From: an uncultured Bacteroidia bacterium
GTDB taxonomy: Bacteria > Bacteroidota > Bacteroidia > Bacteroidales > UBA932
DNA: 64,000 bases
NCBI GenBank assembly: GCA_902801885.1
Contig: CADCJX010000003.1
Coordinates: forward strand, 57,205 to 121,204
Direction: 5' to 3'
The first letter of the stretch is position 1. Each line of letters opens with the position of its first letter. A program made the translations under genes and the position numbers. The notes under the pieces were generated by a model that was not told where the DNA came from, searched no databases, and worked only from the letters and a program-made list of their open reading frames with translations. Shown piece by piece: positions 17,876 through 26,320 of this stretch.

Positions 17876-19450
17876 ATGAAAAACATCTACAACATTGCAA
17901 TCGCATCAATAGTGGCTATGGCCATGGTTGCATTCCCTGCGGATTCATATTCCCAGGCAAGACGTTCTTCCGGCTCCTCCAGGAGCACCACCTCTTCACA
18001 GAATAGTTCTTCGATGAGGGGTTCCTCATCATCAAGTTCCAGAAGCAGTGCTTCTGTCTCCAGAAGTTCATCTTCAGCGCCCAGAAGCTCTTCCTCTGTT
18101 TCCAGAAGTTCTTCTTCCAGGGGTTACTCTTCCGGCAGCAGTTCCAGGAGTTCTGCGACGGTTTCCCGTCCTCAGGTGAACACCGGTTCTTCTTCCAGAA
18201 GTTCCGCCACCACTTCCAGGAGCTCGGCTTCTTCCGCCAGAAGTTCGTCTTCCGGCAGCAGTTCCAGGAGTTCCGCGACGGTTTCCCGTCCTCAGGTGAA
18301 TCCCGGTTCTTCTTCCAGAAGTTCCGCAACCACCTCCAGAAGCTCGGCCTCTTCCGCCAGAAGCTCGTCTTCCGGCAGCAGTTCCAGGAGCTCCGCGACG
18401 GCTTCCCGTCCCCAGGTGAATCCCGGTTCTTCTTCCAGAAGCTCCGCCACCACCTCCAGAAGCTCTGCTACCTCTTCCAGGAGTTCTTCCCAGAGGATAG
18501 CCCAGCCGATAGGATCTTCTTCCAGGAGCAGTTCCGCCCGCGGCACTGCTGACAATTCCAGAAGGGAGCAATCCCAGAGGGTCGGCAATGCCACCAGGAA
18601 CGGACTCACCACCTACGACAAGAACATGTCTCGCGCCGGAAACGACGTGATGCGTGAAACCAGGAATGACTTCATGAGGATCGGCGAGGACAGGAATGTC
18701 CACAGGATCCCTCCGAGGGAGCGCGACTTCCTTGCCTATGACCGTCCGGGACACTTCTGGGGTCACCATACTCACTACTACGGTTACAGGGTCAATTACC
18801 TGCCTCCTCGTTACAGGAGACTCCACTATTGGGGAATTGACTACTGCTTCTACAACGGCATCTATTATAGGCCTTACAATGGCTTCTGGGTGATCTGCAG
18901 ACCTCCTTTCGGAGTGTGCATCGACCTGGCAATCTCAGACCTCGTGTTCTCGACAGTCCGCTTCGCGTACTATCACAACACCTACAGGCTCTACAATGCC
19001 ATCGACGCCAACAACAGGATCATCGACGAGCAGAACCGCATCATTGCGCAGAATAACGCAACCATTGCGGCACAGAACAGCTCCTTCGCCCTGAACACTA
19101 CCAGGGCCAACGATGCCTACAGCCTGGCTAACAGGCTCGGACTGGCGCAGAGCTACGCCTACGCCAACCAGCCTTACTACTACCAGGACGGCGTGTTCTA
19201 CATCGTAAATTCCAACGGTCAGTATGAGGTCATCGTCCCTCCGGCTGGAGCCCTCGTAGAGGAACTGCCTGACGACTATGACATCATCACTCTCGACGGA
19301 GTGGATTACTACAAGGTCGACGACACTGTCTACCGCACTACCCTCGTGGAAGGCAAGCCTTACCTCGAAGTCCTCGGACAGATGTACGGCAAGCTGGCCC
19401 AGAAATACAATTACGACTCCAACGGAGTCAAATACAGCAATCTCTATTAA
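17876..19450 (+). CDS. Ser/Arg-rich exported protein of the DUF6515 type
   Basis: 524 residues. Signal peptide to about residue 27 (PADSYSQA), then about 190 residues made almost wholly of Ser and Arg with short SSSRSSAT blocks and a 40-residue tandem repeat carrying RPQVNPG. After that comes a Tyr-rich globular part (YYRPYNGFWVICRPPFG), a coiled stretch (RIIDEQNRIIAQNNATIAAQN) and a C-terminal domain with paired YYxDGVFY and VDYYKVDD segments. This matches DUF6515 proteins, whose function is unknown. The basic low-complexity arm could bind anionic wall or DNA. It is embedded between namZ (20 nt) and the AmgK fusion (6 nt), which ties it to wall recycling. Confidence 0.75.
   Translation: MKNIYNIAIASIVAMAMVAFPADSYSQARRSSGSSRSTTSSQNSSSMRGSSSSSSRSSASVSRSSSSAPRSSSSVSRSSSSRGYSSGSSSRSSATVSRPQVNTGSSSRSSATTSRSSASSARSSSSGSSSRSSATVSRPQVNPGSSSRSSATTSRSSASSARSSSSGSSSRSSATASRPQVNPGSSSRSSATTSRSSATSSRSSSQRIAQPIGSSSRSSSARGTADNSRREQSQRVGNATRNGLTTYDKNMSRAGNDVMRETRNDFMRIGEDRNVHRIPPRERDFLAYDRPGHFWGHHTHYYGYRVNYLPPRYRRLHYWGIDYCFYNGIYYRPYNGFWVICRPPFGVCIDLAISDLVFSTVRFAYYHNTYRLYNAIDANNRIIDEQNRIIAQNNATIAAQNSSFALNTTRANDAYSLANRLGLAQSYAYANQPYYYQDGVFYIVNSNGQYEVIVPPAGALVEELPDDYDIITLDGVDYYKVDDTVYRTTLVEGKPYLEVLGQMYGKLAQKYNYDSNGVKYSNLY
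18131..18480 (+). repeat. 120 bp in-frame tandem repeat, about 2.9 copies
   Basis: Copies begin at 18131, 18251 and 18371, each starting TCCGGCAGCAGTTCCAGGAG, giving an exact 120 bp period (40 codons). Differences between copies are mostly synonymous changes (TTC/CTC, TCT/TCC). This points to recent duplication with length flexibility under protein-level selection. Confidence 0.9.
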
Positions 19451-19456
19451 TTCTGA

Positions 19457-20872
19457 ATGGACAAGCTCAACGATTTATTCGAAAGCTACACAGGAAAGAA
19501 ACCTACAGAAACGGAAGAGTTGAATTCTTCCGGCAGTAACAGGAGATATTTCCGCCTCAAGGGCGGAAATATCTCCATTATAGGTGTAGTCGGTACCTCC
19601 CTTGAGGAGAACAAAGCCTTCATCAGTCTCAGCCGTCATTTCCGTGCGAGAGGCATCAACGTCCCCGAGGTTTTTGCGGTTTCAGACGATGGAATGCGTT
19701 ACATCCAGGAAGACCTAGGAGACGACCAGCTCTACAAGCTGGTCTCCCATGGAAGGGATAGCGGGGAATACAGCCCGGAGGAGAGCCGTCTTCTGTGCCG
19801 GGCCATGGCCATGCTTCCTAAGATCCAGTTCGAAGGAGCCAAGGAACTGGACTGGAATGTCTGCTATCCTGAACCTGCCTTCAATGAGAGGATGATCATG
19901 TTCGACCTCAACTATTTCAAGTACTGCTTCCTTAAGGCGACGGGACTTGAATTCAACGAGGTCAGGCTTCAGGAGGATTTCGAGCGCCTTCGTGACGATC
20001 TGATGCAGGACATGGGCGAAACCTTCATGTACAGGGATTTCCAGGCCAGGAATGTGATGGTCCGTGATGGTGAACCGTATCTCATAGATTTCCAGGGTGG
20101 GAGAAGAGGCCCCATCTACTACGACGTGGCATCCTTTGTCTGGCAGGCCAGGTCTCGCTACCCGGAGCAGCTGAGGAAGGAGATGGTCCGTACTTACCTT
20201 GAGTCTCTGAAAGAATACGTTCCGGTCGAAGAGGAGCATTTTCATGACCGTCTCAGGCTTTTCGTCCTCTTCAGGACACTCCAGGTGCTGGGGGCCTATG
20301 GTTTCAGGGGATATTTCGAAAAGAAACCACATTTCCTGGCAAGCGTTCCCTATGCGCTAAGCAACCTTAGACGCCTGCTCCAGAAGCCTTTCGATTCCTA
20401 TCCCTATCTCAACGGCATTCTCACCAAGCTCACCACGATGTCGCAGTTCAACAACATCGTCGAGGACAAACGGTTGGAGGTCAGCATATTCAGTTTCGCC
20501 TACAAGAAAGGGATCCCTGTCGACCGTTCTGGCAACGGAGGTGGTTTCGTCTTTGACTGCCGAGCCATCAATAACCCGGGGAAGTTCGAGTACTACCGTC
20601 AGTTTACCGGCTTGGACCAGGAAGTGATCAAGTTCCTCGAGGATGACGGGGGAATCACAAAGTTCCTCGACAATGTCTACGCTATGGTTGAGAACCATGT
20701 CAAGTGCTTCATGGAGAGGAAGTTTACCCATATGCAGGTCTGCTTCGGCTGCACAGGTGGCCAGCATAGGTCCGTCTACTGTGCAGAGCACCTGGCTGCC
20801 CGCCTGGCGGAAAAGTATGACATAAAGATCACGGTGACCCACAGGGAACTGGACATTGAAAAAATCCTCTAG
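19457..20872 (+). CDS. amgK: AmgK-like amino-sugar kinase fused to RapZ C-terminal domain
   Basis: 471 residues. The first 320 or so form an aminoglycoside-phosphotransferase-fold kinase. Its catalytic loop is YRDFQARN (Asp194, Asn199, with Tyr192 at the usual His) and its Mg-binding segment is LIDFQGG. AmgK phosphorylates MurNAc or GlcNAc at the anomeric carbon. Residues about 330-471 match the C-terminal domain of RapZ: FVFDCRAINNPG, FTGLDQEV, and GCTGGQHRSVY with Cys432. In E. coli that domain binds glucosamine-6-phosphate. MurU starts on the base after its TAG stop. Kinase identity rests partly on this neighbour. Confidence 0.85.
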   Translation: MDKLNDLFESYTGKKPTETEELNSSGSNRRYFRLKGGNISIIGVVGTSLEENKAFISLSRHFRARGINVPEVFAVSDDGMRYIQEDLGDDQLYKLVSHGRDSGEYSPEESRLLCRAMAMLPKIQFEGAKELDWNVCYPEPAFNERMIMFDLNYFKYCFLKATGLEFNEVRLQEDFERLRDDLMQDMGETFMYRDFQARNVMVRDGEPYLIDFQGGRRGPIYYDVASFVWQARSRYPEQLRKEMVRTYLESLKEYVPVEEEHFHDRLRLFVLFRTLQVLGAYGFRGYFEKKPHFLASVPYALSNLRRLLQKPFDSYPYLNGILTKLTTMSQFNNIVEDKRLEVSIFSFAYKKGIPVDRSGNGGGFVFDCRAINNPGKFEYYRQFTGLDQEVIKFLEDDGGITKFLDNVYAMVENHVKCFMERKFTHMQVCFGCTGGQHRSVYCAEHLAARLAEKYDIKITVTHRELDIEKIL

Positions 20873-21610
20873 ATGAAGGCGATGATCTTTGCTGCCGGCC
20901 TCGGAACAAGGCTCAGGCCATTGACGGACACTATGCCCAAGGCTCTTGTACCGGTCGGAGGGGAACCGCTTCTCTACCATGTCGCGACGAAGCTGAAGGG
21001 TGCCGGGTTCGACGATCTTGTGATCAATATCCACCATTTCCCTGACATGATCAGGGAATATGTCCATCTCCAGGGAGATTTCGGAATCAGAGTCTCTTTC
21101 TCGGACGAAAGTGATTTGCTGCGTGAGACCGGGGGAGGAATACGTCATGCAAGGCCTTTCCTCGAAGGCGGGAACTTCCTGGTGCACAATGTGGACATAC
21201 TCTCTGATCTCGACTTGAGGTGGTTTATCTCACAGTCGAAGCCAGGCGCTCTGGCCAGCATCCTGGTCTCGGAGAGAAAGACCCAGAGATACCTCCTGTT
21301 CGACCGGGAAATGCGGCTTGTCGGATGGACAAATGTGGCCACCGGAGAGGTCAAGACTCCGTACGATGGTTTGGAACTGTCTGAATGTCGCAAATTTGCT
21401 TTTGACGGAGTACATTTGATTTCTGACAGAATATTCACTATATTTGATGATGATGGCTGGGGAGAGAGGTTTTCCATCATTGATTTTTACATCAATGAAT
21501 GCGCCAAACATCCTGTCTACGGGATCGTCGCAGACGGCCTGAGGATGATGGATGTCGGCAAGGCCGGGACACTTAATGAAGCGGAAGCATTTTTATCATC
21601 ACTCAAATAA
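20873..21610 (+). CDS. murU: MurU-like MurNAc-1-phosphate uridylyltransferase
   Basis: 245 residues with a nucleotidyltransferase signature ([20 protein letters not shown]), a substrate-binding [11 protein letters not shown] block and the metal site NVDILSD, where Asn replaces the more usual Asp two residues before Asp. Length and motif spacing agree with Pseudomonas MurU, which makes UDP-MurNAc from MurNAc-1-phosphate and UTP and so bypasses de novo synthesis. The gene directly abuts the kinase. A general sugar-1-phosphate nucleotidyltransferase is the alternative, but the context favours MurU. Confidence 0.85.
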   Translation: MKAMIFAAGLGTRLRPLTDTMPKALVPVGGEPLLYHVATKLKGAGFDDLVINIHHFPDMIREYVHLQGDFGIRVSFSDESDLLRETGGGIRHARPFLEGGNFLVHNVDILSDLDLRWFISQSKPGALASILVSERKTQRYLLFDREMRLVGWTNVATGEVKTPYDGLELSECRKFAFDGVHLISDRIFTIFDDDGWGERFSIIDFYINECAKHPVYGIVADGLRMMDVGKAGTLNEAEAFLSSLK

Positions 21611-21618
21611 CACACATT

Positions 21619-22065
21619 ATGGCAAAATCATCATTCTGGTCCGAATTCAAGGACTTCGCTATGAAAGGCAATGTCATTGACATGGCTGTCGGTGTGGTCA
21701 TCGGCGGTGCCTTCGGCAAAATCGTCACTTCCCTCGTGAGTGACATCATCATGCCTCTGGTAGGCGCTCTTTGCGGCGGACTCAACTTTACAGACTGGAA
21801 GTGGGTCATCAGCAAGGCTGTCGAGGAAGGCGGAGAAGTAATCAAGCCTGAGGTCGCCCTCACATGGGGTAATTTCCTCCAGGTCATCTTCGACTTCATT
21901 ATCATCGCTCTCTGCATCTTCATGGTGATCAAGGCCATCAATAAGGCAAAGTCACTCTCCGAGAAGAAAGAGGAAGCTCCTGCAGAGCCCGAGGCTCCCG
22001 CACCCAAGCCGGATGACGTAGTACTTCTCGAAGAGATCCGCGACCTTCTCAAGAAGCAGAACTAA
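21619..22065 (+). CDS. mscL: Large-conductance mechanosensitive channel MscL
   Basis: 148 residues with the MscL pattern: amphipathic N-terminal helix ([24 protein letters not shown]), pore helix TM1 with small residues ([18 protein letters not shown]), periplasmic loop, TM2 ([21 protein letters not shown]) and a charged C-terminal bundle helix ([12 protein letters not shown]). It releases solutes under membrane tension. It lies 8 nt after murU and ends the operon. A protective role when the wall is being turned over is plausible. Confidence 0.95.
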   Translation: MAKSSFWSEFKDFAMKGNVIDMAVGVVIGGAFGKIVTSLVSDIIMPLVGALCGGLNFTDWKWVISKAVEEGGEVIKPEVALTWGNFLQVIFDFIIIALCIFMVIKAINKAKSLSEKKEEAPAEPEAPAPKPDDVVLLEEIRDLLKKQN

Positions 22066-22073
22066 ATTGCTGA

Positions 22074-23522
22074 TCAGCGTTTTACAGCCCTGACGACTTT
22101 ATAGCCTGTCAGGGCTATTATTATGCTCATCAACGGACTGATAAGGTTGAAAAAACAGTAGGGGAGATAGGTGATCGTGGAAACTCCCAGGATCGTGGAC
22201 TGCGTCATTCCGCAGCTGCTCCAGGGGAACAAGGGGGAAGTAACGGTCGCCGAGTCCTCCACGGCACGGCTGAGAAGCCTTGCTTCGTATCCTTCCTTCT
22301 CATAGACGTCCTTGAATATGCTCGAAGTCAGGATGATTGAAAGGTACTGGTCGGAAACGATGCCGTTGAGGGACGTACCGGTGACAACCGTAGAGGTCAC
22401 AAGGCCTACGCATGACCTGCTGAAGGAACGGATGAAAGAAGCTATGATCTTCAGCATGCCGCTTGCTTTCATGGAAGCACCGAAGCACATGGCGCAGATG
22501 ATCAGGTACACGGTGTTGAGCATTCCTGTCATGCCTCTGGATGTAACCAGCTGGTTGACTTCAGGATTGCCTGTTTCCAGAGAAACGGTGTCATAGACCG
22601 TCTTGACGATTCCTGTGAACATCACCTTCCACCGGGTGCCTTCCACTGCCGCAGACGAACCGATCCCTTCTATCACCGAAGGCTGGAATACCACGGCTGC
22701 AATGGCTGCAAGAACTGTAGAAAGTGCAAGGACCACGATGGCGGGCATCTTCCTGGCGATCATTATTCCTGTGAGCAAGGGGACTATCAGAAGCCAGGGA
22801 GTAATCGTGAAATTTTCTGACAGGACCGTGGTGAATGCCGTGATGTTGTTGGAATCCGTACCGTCATGTGACAGTCCCAGGACAAGGAAGATAACGAGGG
22901 TGATGCAGATCGAGGGGACCGTCGTGAAGAACATGTAATGGATGTGCTTGAACAGGGGAACCTTGTTCATCGACGAGGCTAGGACGGTGGTGTCCGACAT
23001 GGGAGATATCTTGTCTCCGAAATATGCTCCCGAGATGATGGCGCCGGCGATAAGTCCGTCGCTGAAGCCTTCGGCCTTGCCGATGCCAAGGAGTGCAACA
23101 CCTATGGTGGCGATGGTGGTCCATGAACTGCCTATCATCAGCGAAACCAGGGCACAGATGACACAGGCCGTAAGAAGGAAGACCTTTGGGCTTATGATCT
23201 TGACTCCGTAGTAGATGAAGGTGGGGACTATCCCGCTCATTGTCCATGTCCCGGAGATGGCTCCGATGAGGAAGAGTATGACAAGGGCTACCGTGACATC
23301 TCCGATGTTGCTCTTAAGGGCTTCTTCGAATTCGTGCCATGGAACCTTGAACAGCCACATGGCCAGCCAGATACAGATTCCGGATGAGAAGAGCAGTGCG
23401 ACTTGGCTTGCGCCCATGATGGCATCACTTCCGAATATGCTGATGTCCAAAGCCAGCAGGATGACAAGCACAATGATGGGGATGAGGGAGATGGCCAGTC
23501 TGGACAGTTTTCTTTTCTTCAT
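22074..23522 (-). CDS. nhaC: NhaC-family Na+/H+ antiporter
   Basis: 482 residues and about 12 membrane helices. Typical NhaC-family stretches are present: ISGTWTMSGIVPTFIYYG, SLMIGSSWTTIATIGVALLGI, GDKISPMSDTTVLASS and SATVTSPLFPWSSCGM. Members exchange sodium (or malate/lactate with sodium and protons in some subgroups) across the inner membrane. It stands alone, converging on mscL with 8 nt between the stops and diverging from the NigD-like gene. Confidence 0.88.
   Translation of the reverse strand: MKKRKLSRLAISLIPIIVLVILLALDISIFGSDAIMGASQVALLFSSGICIWLAMWLFKVPWHEFEEALKSNIGDVTVALVILFLIGAISGTWTMSGIVPTFIYYGVKIISPKVFLLTACVICALVSLMIGSSWTTIATIGVALLGIGKAEGFSDGLIAGAIISGAYFGDKISPMSDTTVLASSMNKVPLFKHIHYMFFTTVPSICITLVIFLVLGLSHDGTDSNNITAFTTVLSENFTITPWLLIVPLLTGIMIARKMPAIVVLALSTVLAAIAAVVFQPSVIEGIGSSAAVEGTRWKVMFTGIVKTVYDTVSLETGNPEVNQLVTSRGMTGMLNTVYLIICAMCFGASMKASGMLKIIASFIRSFSRSCVGLVTSTVVTGTSLNGIVSDQYLSIILTSSIFKDVYEKEGYEARLLSRAVEDSATVTSPLFPWSSCGMTQSTILGVSTITYLPYCFFNLISPLMSIIIALTGYKVVRAVKR
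22086..22116 (+). terminator. Possible operon-end hairpin within the 3' end of nhaC
   Basis: A perfect 9 bp stem (AGCCCTGAC / GTCAGGGCT) with a 13 nt loop lies just beyond mscL and is followed by ATTATTAT on the plus strand. The T-tract is poor and the element lies inside nhaC codons, so termination of the recycling operon here is tentative. Confidence 0.4.
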
Positions 23523-23618
23523 TTCGAGGGGTTCGTCCTATATTATGCCGCAAGTTAGAAATTTTTTTATCATTTTTATGCAAGATTTCGCGAATGAGGG
23601 ATTTAGTGGATAGAAACC

Positions 23619-24431
23619 ATGAGAAAAACTGCTGAATTAAAGAAAGGATTCTGTCTCCTGTTGATGTCATTGCTCTTTCTGGCTTGCTCTGGAGAGATCG
23701 AAGACTACAATGGTGACCCATGGCATGGTGGATCAGCCTCCAATCTGCCTGAAAGTATCAGTTGGGCTAATTCGATTGTTACCGTAAAGTCTTCGCAAGC
23801 AGGACGTTACTATTTCCAGTTGGATGACAACACGACTCTTGAGCCGTACAACTGGCCGAATCCTTTCCATAAGGAAGTCAGAGCTCTCCTGGCTTATTCC
23901 GACACCCGGAAGTCGAGTGACCTGTGTACCAAGCTGGTCTCGGTGAGCCGGATCGATTCCCTCCTGACCAAGGATGCGAACTATATCGACATTGAGGACG
24001 GAATCGATTCCAACCCATCTGACGCACAGGTATTCATCGTCGACACCGGTTACAAGACGACTGCTGAATTGCTCAACAACAGTGATCCTGTAGAGATTGT
24101 GAGCAGCAGCGGTACTCCTGACTGGCTGACTTATTCCGAAGACGGTTACCTGACAATACATTTTGCGACATACTGGGGAGGCGTTGCCACTCATTCGGTC
24201 AACCTTTATGCTTCGAAGGCGCATCCTGACCACCTGTATTTCGTGCATAAGAATAACGGGGACCTGCAGACCAATTGGAACGAGGGCCTCGTGGCATTCA
24301 AGATGTTCCACATGTACATCGGCAGGAAGGATGAATTCTCGGATCCAAGGGAGATAACTCTTCATTGGATGTCATTCGACGGAGAGAAGGAAGCTGTCTT
24401 CAAGTACGGAAGAAGGGTTGAAAACAAGTAA
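23619..24431 (+). CDS. NigD-like lipoprotein
   Basis: 270 residues with a lipobox (LFLACS). The two-domain beta pattern of NigD-like proteins is visible: an OB-like N-terminal part (IVTVKSSQAGRYYFQLDD) and a C-terminal half with GYLTIHFATYWG and HLYFVHKNNGD blocks. NigD-like proteins were named after a Bacteroides bacteriocin locus and have no known activity. It overlaps or abuts the ECF sigma gene, so it may be a sensor or target of that system. Family call by pattern only. Confidence 0.65.
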   Translation: MRKTAELKKGFCLLLMSLLFLACSGEIEDYNGDPWHGGSASNLPESISWANSIVTVKSSQAGRYYFQLDDNTTLEPYNWPNPFHKEVRALLAYSDTRKSSDLCTKLVSVSRIDSLLTKDANYIDIEDGIDSNPSDAQVFIVDTGYKTTAELLNNSDPVEIVSSSGTPDWLTYSEDGYLTIHFATYWGGVATHSVNLYASKAHPDHLYFVHKNNGDLQTNWNEGLVAFKMFHMYIGRKDEFSDPREITLHWMSFDGEKEAVFKYGRRVENK

Positions 24432-25008
24432 AGTGTTGGCTGAAGATATAGAGAGAACGGTCATTGAAAGGGCCAGGAACGGTGACGCGAGTGCGGCAAG
24501 ACAGATTTACGACCGCTACTCACGCTATCTTGCCGCGACATGTGCTAGGTTCCTGCCGGATCCTTCCGATCAGAACGACGTGCTCCAGGAGAGTTTCGTG
24601 AAGATATTCACGTCACTGGACAAGTTCGAATTCAGGGGAGACGGATCCTTCAAGGCCTGGATGAGGCAGATCTCAGTCAATGAGGCTTTGAAGTTGCTTA
24701 GGAAGAGGCGCCAGTCGGTCTTTGTGAAGTTGGATTATGACTTGCCGGAAGATGTCCCGGATGAAGTTGATGGGGAGATGGATGTCGGAAATGTGCCGGG
24801 GCAGGTTCTCAACGAGATGATAGGTGGGCTGCCGGAAGGTTACAGGACAGTGCTCAACCTGTTTGCTTTTGAACAGATGAGCCATAAGGAAATAGGGCGG
24901 CAGCTCGGTATTACTGAAAGTACATCGGCGTCGCAGTTGCACAGGGCAAGGGTGCTCCTGATGCAGAAGATCAAGGATTATAAGAAAAAGTATAAAAATG
25001 AACGATAA
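24418..25008 (+). CDS. ECF-type RNA polymerase sigma factor
   Basis: Up to 196 residues with sigma region 2 (NDVLQESFVKIFTSLDKFEF, then GSFKAWMRQISVNEALKLLR) and region 4 helix-turn-helix (QMSHKEIGRQLGITESTSAS). No ATG opens the frame. The candidate starts are TTG 24418, which overlaps the lipoprotein by 14 nt, and GTG 24433 or TTG 24436 just after the lipoprotein stop; I cannot choose between them. It overlaps the next gene, an anti-sigma-like protein, by 11 nt. That pairing is the standard arrangement for envelope-signal control. Confidence 0.9.
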   Translation: MKTSKVLAEDIERTVIERARNGDASAARQIYDRYSRYLAATCARFLPDPSDQNDVLQESFVKIFTSLDKFEFRGDGSFKAWMRQISVNEALKLLRKRRQSVFVKLDYDLPEDVPDEVDGEMDVGNVPGQVLNEMIGGLPEGYRTVLNLFAFEQMSHKEIGRQLGITESTSASQLHRARVLLMQKIKDYKKKYKNER

Positions 25009-26320
25009 CAGGGATTGGATTGATGTTTTGAGGGAGAGACTTCTCGACCACGAAGAGCCCGTTCCGGAAGGGCTTTTCGAAAGGATCATGTCTACCCTCG
25101 ACGCCAGGAAGAAAGCCCGCAGGAGGAGGCTTGTCCTGCTGTGGAGCACTGCAGCAGCTGCAGCTGTGGCCGTGGGCATCTTTGCCGGCGTCAATCTCGT
25201 CGACAACTCTGTCGACAATAGCGAATTCATCGCTCAGGATTCCCAGGAGCACCGGGCCTCCGAACCACAAACACCTTCTTCTTCAGTTGACATCGTGGAG
25301 GTGCCGGTGTCTTCCGGGAAACTTATTGCTTTCAATGTGACCCCTACTCCTTCGAAAACGGCTGCAGCAACGACAGGAGAGGATCTTCCAGCTTCAGAAC
25401 CAGTGCTTTCAGAGCCTGAGCCAATTCAGAAGGACGAGCCGGAAACTGTGCCCGAAGACAAACCTGAACTTATTGTCGGGCCGGAGAATGACAAACCGTC
25501 CTTCGAGACTACACATGATGGTGAGGACTGGTCGAAGTACAGCTCTGCCACAGATGACGGGCCGTCCGGAAACTGGCGCAAGATCGTTACCGGCCTGTCT
25601 GTCTCGAGTGCCGCTGCTAACAGTCAAGACATCAACACCGTTGAGTCCAGCATCTTCTACGCAGGACTCGCGCCTGTGGCTTCCGCAGGAGACGGTACAT
25701 CCTTCCTTCCTTCCGGTAATGGATTCATGACCAAAGGATCGAGGATTTCGGCACTGGACTATGCCGCTCCAATGACAAGGGCAGACTCCGAACCTGTGAC
25801 AAAGGATGAGAACCACAGGCGGCCGCTGAGGGCTTCGCTTCGGGTGGCATATCCGTTGACTGATGCCTTGTGGCTTGAGTCCGGATTGTCTTATTCAATG
25901 CTCTTCAGTACGTTCACCACTTCTTCCGGTGTGACTGTCACCGAAGATGCACAGACCCTGAGGTATCTCGGCATTCCTCTGAACCTGAGGGCTGACCTGC
26001 TGGACAGGAGGACGCTTGACTTCTATGTCCTAGGAGGCGGTATGGCTGAAAAGTGCATAAGCGGTGTGGTCAAGTCGACCACCACTGTGTCCGGAACGCC
26101 TCGTGGAGAGACGACGAGCAGGAATCTGGATGTCAAGTCGATCCAGTGGTCTTTGAATGCCGGTGCCGGAGTGCAGTTGAATCTCATGGAGACCTTGGGT
26201 GTCTATGCGGAACCAGGCGTGAGCTACCATTTTGCAAGCAACGCCAATGTCCGCTCGATTTACACCCAGAATCCCCTCGACTTCGTCATGACTTTCGGAG
26301 CAAGGTTCTCTTTCAGATAA
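24998..26320 (+). CDS. Anti-sigma-like membrane protein with C-terminal outer-membrane beta-barrel-type domain
   Basis: 440 residues. The cytosolic N-terminus (about 1-43) has the short helical layout of Bacteroidota anti-sigma-like proteins (WIDVLRERLLDHEEPVPEG). A membrane helix follows (VLLWSTAAAAAVAVGIFAGV), then a long Pro/Glu/Ser linker (about 80-165) and a C-terminal beta-strand-rich domain (about 255-440). That domain resembles the PF13568 outer-membrane barrel (LWLESGLSYSMLFSTF through FVMTFGARFSFR, ending in aromatic-x-Arg). One polypeptide thus seems to reach from cytosol toward the outer membrane. Its stop overlaps that of hutI by 8 nt in convergent orientation. Confidence 0.7.
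   Translation: MNDNRDWIDVLRERLLDHEEPVPEGLFERIMSTLDARKKARRRRLVLLWSTAAAAAVAVGIFAGVNLVDNSVDNSEFIAQDSQEHRASEPQTPSSSVDIVEVPVSSGKLIAFNVTPTPSKTAAATTGEDLPASEPVLSEPEPIQKDEPETVPEDKPELIVGPENDKPSFETTHDGEDWSKYSSATDDGPSGNWRKIVTGLSVSSAAANSQDINTVESSIFYAGLAPVASAGDGTSFLPSGNGFMTKGSRISALDYAAPMTRADSEPVTKDENHRRPLRASLRVAYPLTDALWLESGLSYSMLFSTFTTSSGVTVTEDAQTLRYLGIPLNLRADLLDRRTLDFYVLGGGMAEKCISGVVKSTTTVSGTPRGETTSRNLDVKSIQWSLNAGAGVQLNLMETLGVYAEPGVSYHFASNANVRSIYTQNPLDFVMTFGARFSFR

Noticed and set aside
18131-18480. Possible CRISPR-like array (regular 120 bp period)
   Set aside because: Repeats are directly adjacent with no variable spacers, keep one reading frame and lie inside a coding gene; no cas gene is present.
17916-18826. 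Minus-strand open frames of 137-250 codons opposite the Ser/Arg-rich gene
   Set aside because: Their Gly/Arg- or Lys/Trp-rich translations simply mirror the repetitive plus-strand codons; the plus frame has a signal peptide and a globular end.
20357-21187. A 276-codon minus-strand frame across the AmgK-murU junction
   Set aside because: It spans two adjacent plus-strand genes antisense and shows no family features.
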